From Sphaeroforma sirkka (lineage: Eukaryota; Opisthokonta; Ichthyosporea; Ichthyophonida): a DNA stretch of 23,445 bases. The stretch covers positions 1 to 23,445 of the forward strand of contig LUCW03000081.1 of the NCBI GenBank assembly GCA_001586965.3, written 5' to 3'. Numbering within the stretch: position 1 is the stretch's first letter; every line of letters begins with the position of its first letter. A program made the position numbers and the translations under genes. The notes beneath the pieces were generated by a model that had not been told where the DNA came from, did not search any database, and was given only the letters and a program-made list of their open reading frames with translations. Shown here one piece after another: positions 8,710 through 15,835 of this stretch.

Positions 8710-9073
8710 ATGTATTTGCGGACCCAACCAACGCTCAGCTTCCTCGGTTCTGGACGAAGGATGATGGGGAAGGAGCGTTTGCCCACGACTGGTCGATAGT
8801 CGATGGATGGATGAACCCGCCTTGGGAACAGATACACAGGAGCGAGAGCAGGACGAACTCGAAATAATGTATACAGACGGCTGGCAGTTATGCCCTAGTT
8901 ACTTTGAACAAGCGCAACAACACTTTGGACCGAATGACATAGATGTATTTGCGGACCCAACCAACGCTCAGCTTCCTCGGTTCTGGACGAAGGATGATGG
9001 GGAAGGAGCGTTTGCCCACGACTGGTCGATAGTCGATGGATGGATGAACCCGCCTTGGGAACAGATACACAGG
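8608..9073 (+). repeat. Tandem duplication of the Pol1 Dam-like domain (unit 1)
   Basis: 8608-8840 and 8841-9073 are two direct copies of 233 bases, nearly identical; the first copy has one extra C near 8660. Each covers EQDELEIMYTDGWQ through NPPWEQIHR. The clean period is 232 in unit 2, which is not a multiple of three, so the duplication puts the second copy in a different frame from Pol1. Both units carry it, so it predates the array or is a consistent assembly effect. Confidence 0.92.
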
Positions 9074-9148
9074 ATGTTACGCAAGATACGAGCCGACGGC
9101 GCACGCAGTAGTGTACTGCTTCTAGACTGTCTAACATCGATTTACTAG
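8867..9148 (+). CDS. Dam-like NPPW domain as a stand-alone small ORF (Pol1, unit 1)
   Basis: 93 codons from the ATG at 8867 (MYTDGWQLCPSYFEQ) to TAG. The order matches phage and plasmid Dam-type N6-adenine methyltransferases: a start like W.LCP..F, then DIDVFADPTNAQLPRFWT, GAFAHDW, the motif WMNPPW (NPPW at 9047-9058), an amphipathic helix HRMLRKIRADGA and the hydrophobic strand SSVLLLD. Full enzymes are longer, and I see no separate clear SAM-binding FxGxG. Methylase activity is therefore unproven, and a non-catalytic post-RNase H role is possible. It was originally the C-terminus of Pol1 and is now detached by the duplication. It ends 12 bases before the ATG of the next module. Confidence 0.72.
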   Translation: MYTDGWQLCPSYFEQAQQHFGPNDIDVFADPTNAQLPRFWTKDDGEGAFAHDWSIVDGWMNPPWEQIHRMLRKIRADGARSSVLLLDCLTSIY

Positions 9149-9160
9149 CCAGCAAATACT

Positions 9161-9975
9161 ATGGCTAAGGGTACTTCTAAAGGCAAGGGAGCCGCTAGCT
9201 ATAAGCCTGCTAAGCCTGCCGAGGCTCCTGAGGTCCCTGTGGAAACACCTAGCCTGTCTGGAGTTGAGCCTGCCGAGGAAACTGTTGGGGAAGCCAATTC
9301 TGAGGTTGGTACAGAGGATTATTCTGAAGATGACTCGTCGGATCCTAAAGCCTTGGAAGAAGAGGTATCTACTACCGCGGAAAGGCTCGCCAGCGTCCGT
9401 GTATCACCTATGAGTGAAGCTCAGGACCCCAGCTTGCCCCCCCTGACCACGTGCCGTCAAATATTGGGGATAAACGTCGAAAGGCTGGAAAATTCGTGGA
9501 TACGAATGTCGGGGACATTATAACTCCACATCTAAAGGACACTCCAGCACAAATCCGGAGTGAAAAGGAAGTATTGGACCTGTCCGAAAATTTCGGTTTC
9601 GCCATCGATGGCGAAGCCATTCCATTCAGCTCAAATCTGGGGGGCCGAAGCTGAGGACACCATAACTCGACAACGAGTGGTTGGATCCTCTCAATCTCGA
9701 CGCCAATTGAACCGCACTGAAGCGCTCTTAAAGGAGCTAGCGGCAGCAGCAGTTATGGACCCTCTATCGTGTCCCACGTGGCTGATATTCTTCCAATACC
9801 GAAGAAGAAGAAAAAAATTCCGGGCCGAGTTTCGAACCCGAGACCTACCGGTTTACCAGCCAGTACGTGTACCACTAAGCCAGTTACCACTGGTGAGAGA
9901 GGGAATATTTCAAAATTCAATTTCTATAGCTCTGATGCTACCATTGACCATCCTCTTGACAAACCTAACCCTGGT
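9161..9975 (+). pseudogene. Acidic Pro/Glu-rich leader ORF of Pol2, frameshifted (unit 1)
   Basis: Starts MAKGTSKGKGAASYKPAKP, a short basic tip, then a Pro/Glu/Ser-rich acidic stretch (about residues 20-80). Sense then moves to another frame at a C7 tract (9437-9443), continuing with NIGDKRRKAGKFVDTNV and further to KEVLDLSENFGFAIDGE. A G6 tract near 9640-9645 (G5 in unit 2) moves it again, and a third change lies near 9767. It then passes through LLKELAAAAV and through an antisense tRNA-like segment. I do not recognise a capsid or zinc knuckle, so it is not clearly a Gag. It sits where Gag should be in Pol2. Confidence 0.6.
9811..9890 (-). ncRNA. tRNA-like segment with Pol III boxes, antisense (unit 1)
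   Basis: Read on the minus strand it has TGGCTTAGTGG (9872-9882), a full match to the A-box pattern, and GGTTCGAAACT (9828-9838), a close B-box, with starts 44 bases apart as in a tRNA. A 5-bp anticodon stem (ACTGG/CCGGT) with an 8-base loop, a 5-base variable loop and a 5-bp T-stem around TTCGAAA can be drawn. A T7 run, a Pol III terminator, follows about seven bases after the T-arm (9811-9817 as A7 on the plus strand). The D-stem and acceptor stem do not pair, so it is not a working tRNA. A tRNA-derived SINE head or a decayed tRNA is more likely. Confidence 0.6.
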
Positions 9976-9983
9976 CAGAGGAT

Positions 9984-10379
9984 ATGATCGTATGGAACTC
10001 GATGAGGCTTACCATCCTCGTAATATCGACCCTCATTTGCCAACAAACCCTGGTAATCACGATTTTGGCAATCGCTACAGATATGGCTGTCCATAACGAA
10101 ACAACTGATTTAATCTTGGGAAATGGCAAAGTTACTACTTGCGAACAAGCCATTGACTATGCACACATAATGCTGTCAGATAGAAGAGAAGTGAAGACTC
10201 ACCTAATCGTTACTGACATGTCTCAGAAATACGATTTAATTATAGGTATGACTGATCTTCTCAGTTTAGGTATAACACTCACTGGTCTGCCTAATGGGCT
10301 AGACCCGAATAAAGATCAGTCAGATGATAATATGTTAAAGATTACCCCAAACCTCCGGAAGGTGAAGCAAAGGATATGA
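9984..10379 (+). pseudogene. Pol2 protease-like region (unit 1)
   Basis: The open frame from 9984 contains TTDLILGNGKVTTCEQAI, then HLIVTDMSQKYDLIIGMTDL. This resembles the second half of a gypsy retropepsin (the flap-side strand, then the YDIILGM block). The catalytic D[ST]GA expected about 20-30 residues earlier is not present in any forward frame that I could read. The start shares ATGA with the end of the preceding frame in unit 2. A private extra base near 10342 ends this frame early. I infer an inactive protease remnant, with Pol1 protease able to serve both modules. Confidence 0.55.
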
Positions 10380-10780
10380 TTCCGCACTTCACCGATATAA
10401 TTATGGACTTAATTATACAAAACAGGAAGATTGCAATAACTGACTGGTGTATGTTTAAGTTCTCTAATGGGTACGTTAGACTTGACTTAACAAACGTCGA
10501 CTTCTCTAAGTTAAAGTGTCCTTCACATAACTACGTGAGTTGGAGACACAAAGACGTTGTCAAAACCCAAATCGAAGATTGGTTAAAACAGGGTCTAATT
10601 GAAATCAATTATGATGCAACCCCAGTTAACTTAGCTCTCTTAGCGGTCGATTAATATAAATCTGATGGAACGTTTAGTAAAACAAAGAGTAGTACTAGAC
10701 CTGTCGCCAATCAACAAACTAATTCCACAACATAGTTTTCCCTTACCTAAGATAGGCGAGATACTACGCAAAATGGAGGT
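10376..10780 (+). pseudogene. Pol2 RT N-terminal part with shared stop and frameshift (unit 1)
   Basis: RT fingers region: SWRHKDVVKTQIEDWLKQGL, the usual pre-RT helix, then DATPVNLALLAVD and a TAA at 10652-10654. The sense after the stop continues in the same frame (YKSDGTFSK), then meets a private extra base (AAACAAAGAG). A further break lies in GGAGGTGCG (about 10775-10783), which takes the frame out just before RT motif A. The TAA and the second break are also in unit 2, at 22037-22039 and about 22157-22163. They therefore predate the split of the two units and are less likely to be errors. Confidence 0.75.
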
Positions 10781-12184
10781 GCGACTATCTTTTCCAAGAT
10801 AGACTTAAAAGCTGCATTCCATCAACTACAGATATATGAGCCTCATAGGAAATACTTTTCCTTTACTTGGCAAGGTAAGAAGTACCAGTTTAAATGTGCA
10901 CCTAAAGGCTTACACATGTTACCTTCTTTCTTCCAACAAGTTATGATGGAACTATTTGCGGACCTGTCGTATAACGTATCAGTCTATTTAGATGATATAG
11001 TTATCTTTACAAAGACAGCACATGAACATGCTAAACTCGTTAAAGAAGTCTTAAAGCGACTTAATCATGCTAAACTTAAGATTAACGAAGACAAGTGTTC
11101 TTTTGCTAAAGATACTATACACTTACTTGGCTACAAAGTATCTGCAGCAGGGGTAGAAATTGATCCTGGCAAGAAACAGTTTCTGTTGGATTTATCAACA
11201 CCAATTACTGGAAGAGATGTGAACTCTGTGTGTGGGTTTGTTAACTTCTTCTCGGATTCGGTACCGCATCTTTCTCATTACTTAAAGCCTTTCAGTCACC
11301 TACGGCTGCACAAAGGACCTTTGGGAAAGCTTTGGACTAAAGAATGTGATGATGCATTTAAACTAGTCAAAAGTAAAGTAATGGACGCACCCATCATGCA
11401 GTACCCTGTGGATGGTGTCCCATTCCAAGTAGCAACCGACGCTTCAGATCGAGCGGTAGGTGGAGTGCTTTACCAAACGATAAATGGTAAACCGCGCTAC
11501 ATACAATTCTTTAGCAAGAGTTATAATAAGAGTCAACGGAATTACCCTACCGTTAAACAAGAGCTCCTTGCTATAGTTACTGCGCTAAGACAGTTTAAAG
11601 ACTACCTTTATGGAAGTTACTTTACTGTCGCCTGTGATCAAAAGTCTTTAACATACTTAAAAGATATGAACCCTGATTCACAGTTGGTGAGCCGCTGGCA
11701 TGACATTATTGCCAAGTTCGCTTTTAATATAACACACATACCAGGAATACATAACCATCTTCCTGACATGCTCTCTCGACTTGTGCCCGACTACCAGAAA
11801 ACAGTCAAAGAGTTATTAGCAACCGATTGGATGCTAAATAAGAAATGGTTTAACCTCGCTCAATCACGATGGGGTCCATTTACTGTTGATATGTTCGCCG
11901 CAGAACATAACAAACAGGTTTCTGAATATAGGTCGTTGACTCATCCTAAAGGTGATGCATTTCAGCTTGACTTATCAAAGCATAATGCGTGGGCTAACCC
12001 ACCTTGTCAACTTATCGCACAGTTGTTAAATTATGTTAATATTACTAAATCTACCATTACGCTGTGTTGTCCCTTACGTAACTCCGACCCATGGATACGT
12101 GATTTAATTAATATGATTCAAGACGAACCTATTTATGTCGACCGTGAAACCGACACGTTCTTGTATCAGGGATCCTATTATTAA
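10781..12184 (+). CDS. Pol2 RT core, RNase H and Dam-like domain (unit 1)
   Basis: Open for 467 codons plus stop, with no start of its own in a natural place. The RT has motif A (SKIDLKAAFHQLQI), APKGLHMLPSFFQQ and YLDD at 10985-10996, then INEDKCSFAKD and LLGYKVSA of the thumb. RNase H runs from VATDASDRAVGG through VKQELLAIVTAL and VACDQKSLTYL to HIPGIHNHLPDMLSR. The Dam-like domain follows: WGPFTVDMFAAEHNKQ, DAFQLDLSKH, and ANPPCQLI with NPPC at 11996-12007, then LCCPLRNSDPWIRDL. The order is that of Ty3/gypsy pol with an extra domain after RNase H. The upstream lesions mean a full-length product is unlikely unless recoded. Confidence 0.88.
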   Translation, partial: ATIFSKIDLKAAFHQLQIYEPHRKYFSFTWQGKKYQFKCAPKGLHMLPSFFQQVMMELFADLSYNVSVYLDDIVIFTKTAHEHAKLVKEVLKRLNHAKLKINEDKCSFAKDTIHLLGYKVSAAGVEIDPGKKQFLLDLSTPITGRDVNSVCGFVNFFSDSVPHLSHYLKPFSHLRLHKGPLGKLWTKECDDAFKLVKSKVMDAPIMQYPVDGVPFQVATDASDRAVGGVLYQTINGKPRYIQFFSKSYNKSQRNYPTVKQELLAIVTALRQFKDYLYGSYFTVACDQKSLTYLKDMNPDSQLVSRWHDIIAKFAFNITHIPGIHNHLPDMLSRLVPDYQKTVKELLATDWMLNKKWFNLAQSRWGPFTVDMFAAEHNKQVSEYRSLTHPKGDAFQLDLSKHNAWANPPCQLIAQLLNYVNITKSTITLCCPLRNSDPWIRDLINMIQDEPIYVDRETDTFLYQGSYY

Positions 12185-12385
12185 GAAGACGCCTTGGAAA
12201 CACACCATTGTTTGTTGCATCGGTCCTGCAGGTACCACTAAGTGGAAACCCTCAACCGAATTCTTAGCTAAACTAGAGGAGTCTAAAGAGTTTGAACAAA
12301 AGCTCAAGACTCGTACAACACATGCATCCCAACAAGATTGCAGTCGAGGTAATGCCGATTGAAACGGCATTAGATCGTAAAAAAC
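12185..12385 (+). pseudogene. Pol2 linker between Dam-like domain and integrase (unit 1)
   Basis: Sense resumes at about 12170 in the next frame (IIKKTPWKHTIVCCIGPAG, then a Glu/Lys helix) and changes frame again near 12317 (HPNKIAVEV). An A6 tract near 12380-12385 is A8 in unit 0, where the last frame stays open. The first change, next to GGATCC, is shared with unit 0. No motif is recognised. Confidence 0.5.
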
Positions 12386-13903
12386 ATGGAACTAGCTAAG
12401 GCCATGGATCAAAGACTCAAAACTCTAAGAGAACCTGAAGCTCGCACTCAACTACTTAAAGCGCTGCTTAAAGAACAGCCAGGAGTTGTGAAACAACTGA
12501 AGAAGATACTTCAACAATTTAATGTTGTCAATTATGTATCTCAGGAGTCTACCCCTCCTGATACTGAGGTTGCTCTTTCCAACAGGACTATGGTTCATCC
12601 AGCCAGCGTTACGCAGAATCTGACTGACGTAGAGGAGCTCGAAAGTAGAGTTAAAATTATACATAATTTAACGCATCGAGCATATGAGCATACTTATAAA
12701 ATGGCTATTCGTGCAGGGCTTGATCACCCGGCGCTGAAAGAAACCATACGTGAAGTATACCGACGCTGTACTGATTGTGAAAAGAACCAGATCAAGCGAT
12801 ACGGTTGGGCACCCGTAAAAAGTGTGACAGAAGACCAACCGATGCGCCGAGTCATAGTCGATTTGGTTAAACTCCCGCGATCCAAGCATACTGGCGATGT
12901 ATATATCTGTCATTTCTTATGTGTGGCTTCGGGCTATAACTTGCTTTATGCAATACCGAACAAACGTCCACAAACAGTGGCAGAATTATGCTATCACGTC
13001 TTTAATGACTTTGGTTTCCCCCGAGTACTATGTTCTGATAACGGTAGTGAGTTTTGTACCGACGTAATGGAGGCACTTATACTCGTATCAGGCATGACCC
13101 ATAGGCGTGGTGTTCCTTACAAACCTCAAACGCAGGGTGCAAATGAGACACGTCATAGAGAACTTAAGAAACTCTTGCGTACCGCACTAGATGACGTTGA
13201 GGATATGTGGCCTTATCATTTGAAATGGGTTCAGACTCAAATGAATAGCTGCATGAATCCTCAAACTGGAACACTCCCGTTTCACTATTTCTTTGGCCGC
13301 TATAGTGAATTACAAGCAACGTTTGATAAAACTGCGCCCGAGAAACACGTTACCCCGTGGCTACAAAAGATTGAGCATATGCAGAACGTTGTTTACCCCT
13401 GTTTACTCGAGCACAAGAATCGTGTCCTACTTAAAGCGTATGACCGATGGAATAACACTAAGAACATTGTTCAGTTCAAAGTCGGCGATTACGTTAACAT
13501 TATAAATCGAAACGCCAACGTTACCGAACTCTCTTCTAAGACGATAGGACCTTTTGTTATTTCCTACCATGATGAGAAGAGTGATACTTACGAAGTGAAT
13601 AACATTGATGGTACTAGCGCAACTAATCTAGGCACTCACCGTATCCCTACCTCCGAACTCTCATTCGCTCGCTCATTTGATTCTGATATACCAGTTATGG
13701 AGTCACAAGTCAAAGATATAATTGATAAAACATCCGAAGACGGTTACACTTACTACAAGACCCGTTTCATGGATGGGACAGTAGCTTGGCTAACCTCCGA
13801 TGCATTTCGTGAATCTCGCGACTTTCTTCGTATCTTAATAAGAAATGGAATAAGCGTTTACATAAGAACACACGAGATAAACGAAAAGGGTTTCCTCAGG
13901 TGA
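12386..13903 (+). CDS. Pol2 integrase with GPF motif and chromodomain-like tail (unit 1)
   Basis: 505 codons, the best-preserved gene here. A Lys/Leu-rich helix is followed by the zinc-binding HHCC domain (H97, H102, C128, C131). The catalytic triad is D159 (RRVIVDLVKL), D218 (CSDNGSEF) and E254 (GANETRHREL); 35 residues separate the last two, the classic DD(35)E. The SH3-like domain (KVGDYVNI) ends in the GPY/F motif GPF (388-390). Residues about 438-483 (QVKDIIDKT, YYKTRF, AWLTSDAF) resemble a degenerate chromodomain, which in chromoviruses steers integration to modified chromatin. The last ~20 residues are out of frame, because a T3 run in unit 0 (near 2455) is T2 near 13834. The ATG at 12386 may not be the real start; a polyprotein is expected. 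Confidence 0.93.
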   Translation: MELAKAMDQRLKTLREPEARTQLLKALLKEQPGVVKQLKKILQQFNVVNYVSQESTPPDTEVALSNRTMVHPASVTQNLTDVEELESRVKIIHNLTHRAYEHTYKMAIRAGLDHPALKETIREVYRRCTDCEKNQIKRYGWAPVKSVTEDQPMRRVIVDLVKLPRSKHTGDVYICHFLCVASGYNLLYAIPNKRPQTVAELCYHVFNDFGFPRVLCSDNGSEFCTDVMEALILVSGMTHRRGVPYKPQTQGANETRHRELKKLLRTALDDVEDMWPYHLKWVQTQMNSCMNPQTGTLPFHYFFGRYSELQATFDKTAPEKHVTPWLQKIEHMQNVVYPCLLEHKNRVLLKAYDRWNNTKNIVQFKVGDYVNIINRNANVTELSSKTIGPFVISYHDEKSDTYEVNNIDGTSATNLGTHRIPTSELSFARSFDSDIPVMESQVKDIIDKTSEDGYTYYKTRFMDGTVAWLTSDAFRESRDFLRILIRNGISVYIRTHEINEKGFLR

Positions 13904-14127
13904 CTACAAACCCTGACGGATCTGAAATTCCCTATTTGCCACCTACTTCCTACGTGACTAAACTTTCTGATCTGCTTACCAACAGTGCAGAAAATTGTTC
14001 AAACTTACGTACTAATGAAGAACAGCCTTTGGCTATTACGTTACCAAAAAATAAACGTAAGGCGCCTACATCGGAAATGGTTACTGGACCAAATACTAAA
14101 CGACATAGAGTACAACATGAGTCTTGA
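13900..14127 (+). pseudogene. Pol2 C-terminal basic tail (unit 1)
   Basis: This is the true continuation of integrase after the private T-run frameshift; 13835-13899 belongs to it too. It contains TTNPDGSEIPYLPPTSYV, a helix (KLSDLLTNS), and ends with two basic clusters, KNKRK and TKRHR, that look like a bipartite nuclear localisation signal. Ty3-group integrases often carry such a signal at the C-terminus. The frame stops at 14125-14127. In unit 0 the same tail is broken one step later, by a shorter A-run. Confidence 0.7.
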
Positions 14128-15757
14128 ACTCGTACATATAGGCACATACTTACTCGATAAGTCATGACCGAAACCGTTTTTTTTTGGTTTTCGCTTTACC
14201 AACTAGATCGTATCTTAACGTACGTTCGTAGTTCTAAAAGCTACTGGGGGCTATGTAGAAATACGGCCTCCGGTCAGTCTAAAATATCAAGATCATTTGA
14301 GATAATACATTGGTTTTATTTGTATTTTGTAGTCAGAATACCAGTACTTATATTTATTTGATTATTTTAGGTTTATTACAAGTTTTACAGTTTATCAGAA
14401 TAATCTGATAAACTGGGTTTTAGGGTTTTGCTGGTTTTACAGCACATGACTAATGACTCATTCAAGAGTCAGTCATTTTAGGATTACTGTTTATAATTAC
14501 TAATAAATGAACAACGTCCCCTCCCTGAGGAGGAGAACGTTGAGATACAGTTATCTCGCGTATACTTACTACATTTTTAACTTACCATAGAAGTTGTTAG
14601 TTTATTAGTAATTACAGAGAAAGCTACAGAATATGAATTAGTCAGTAGCTGGCACATATTTTTTTGTTATAAGTATAACAATTGAAAGACAATGCGAACA
14701 GAGAATGTCGCATCAAAATGAACGATTTAGATTATCCGGTCGTTGATTAATTAACGACGTGGACGACGACGATGAAGAAGAAAGAATCTACTAATACGAG
14801 TGAACCCGAAGAGCGAACATTCCAATCAAAGCAAGCAGAACATTAACCAGGGTCAACAAGGAAGGTCTCACGACGATCAAATGACGAAATCAGACAATCA
14901 GTCAGAATCCACAGATAAGTAGTCATGTGTGAGTACAGGTAGGAAAGTTGTTTTCAGTGTGAGACAAGTACAGATCGAATTGCAAGCTAATGAGCTTAAA
15001 TTGTATTTAAGAAGTTGTTAGAAGAAAGTTCTTTAGGATCCACAGTAGTGTAGTAGAGATGGGAGATGTACATGGTTAGTACCGACTCGGTTAGTACGAT
15101 GACGCAAAGAATCAGCGGCATACTAGTTTATTTTACAAAAGTTTTCAGAATGGGATATTATGAAGCATACAGAGACACAAGTAAGCACCTGTGAGTTATT
15201 AGGAGCATGTAGGGGGTGGGGGCGCACATAACACGAACGATGCAAGTAAATACAAGGTTAAATTGTGAAAATGATATGCGAACACACTCAAATCACTAGA
15301 ACTTCCAGATAAATCAGGTCAACGGAGAGGATCAACAGTATGCACAGAAGGTGTGGTTGACGGCAGCTTAGTTCAGGAGTGCAATAACGAGCAATCGTTC
15401 TTAGATCGAGAAGCATATTCCAACAACCGCAACAGCACATGACAAGGACATCACGGGTAAGAAGAGTAAAAAGAGGAGCGATGAGGGAAGTTCCCAACAG
15501 GGTCCTGCGAATAGGCCGTCATTAGGCCGGAGCAAGAGCTGGCGAGGAGTAGAACACGAAGTGGCTCCGACTAATGAGGCACTCAACCATATGTTATTGT
15601 GGGATGAAGAGTAAGACAGCTGGTAGTGTTAGAGTAGATAGACTATCCACACTACTGATGTTAGTGTAGGAAATGAACCAGTCACGAGGGGACCCACGAG
15701 TTCCTCGGAGATCGATGTCGAGACGTTATGTGTTTGAAGGATGAAATTTAATAGAAA
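14128..15757 (+). other. Non-coding, LTR/UTR-like region (unit 2)
   Basis: The copy of 2748-4369. No gene is seen on either strand. It differs from unit 1 by run-length changes and by a small cluster of real-looking differences between 14740 and 14835 (TTGATTAATTAACGAC, an extra AAGC, and changes in the GACGACGA run). The direct repeat GGTTAGTAC is at 15074-15082 and 15089-15097, and the small hairpin at 15623-15655. LTR ends are not resolved. Confidence 0.7.
14388..14758. repeat. Cluster of stem-loops in the non-coding region (unit 2)
   Basis: This repeats the unit 1 cluster. The 12-bp stem is at 14388-14415, the bulged 11-bp stem follows, and the branched fold at 14494-14614 keeps its perfect 14-bp outer stem (14494-14507 with 14601-14614). 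The last hairpin is at 14739-14744/14753-14758. Its loop differs from unit 1 (8 bases against 5) while its 6-bp stem is unchanged. Stem conservation beside loop change suggests constraint, though a single case is weak evidence. Confidence 0.72.
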
Positions 15758-15835
15758 ATGGATATTTATATTCAGTACTCTATCAGTTCATTCGCACACA
15801 TTTCTAGTTCTCCATTGACAAACAACTCACCAACC

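Larger units (their letters stand above)
2748..14127 (+). mobile_element. Unit 1: complete 11.38-kb dual-pol retroelement unit
   Basis: This is the only complete unit in the window, phased from the end of the previous Pol2 to the end of its own Pol2. The order is a non-coding LTR-like region (2748-4447), Gag-like ORFs (4448-6695), protease-RT-RNase H-Dam-like (6668-9148), then the second module (9161-14127) with RT, RNase H, Dam-like domain, integrase and chromodomain-like tail. All genes are on the plus strand. The two modules are separated by about a dozen bases, with no second non-coding block between them. Treating the unit as one element is an inference, because LTR boundaries were not resolved. 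Confidence 0.8.

Noticed and set aside
4448-9148. Pol1 as a pararetrovirus-like circular genome, since it lacks integrase and the sequence repeats as if circular.
   Set aside because: The repeat includes a clear integrase module, no movement protein or other pararetrovirus-specific gene is seen, and units differ by real-looking changes.
9811-9890. A functional tRNA gene on the minus strand.
   Set aside because: The D-stem and acceptor stem do not pair and the anticodon loop is eight bases; only the Pol III boxes, anticodon arm and T-arm are convincing.
10652-10654. A variant genetic code (TAA as sense) to explain the in-frame TAA in both units.
   Set aside because: The real ORFs end in TAA, TAG or TGA in the expected places, and only this one internal TAA is shared, so a single mutation is simpler.
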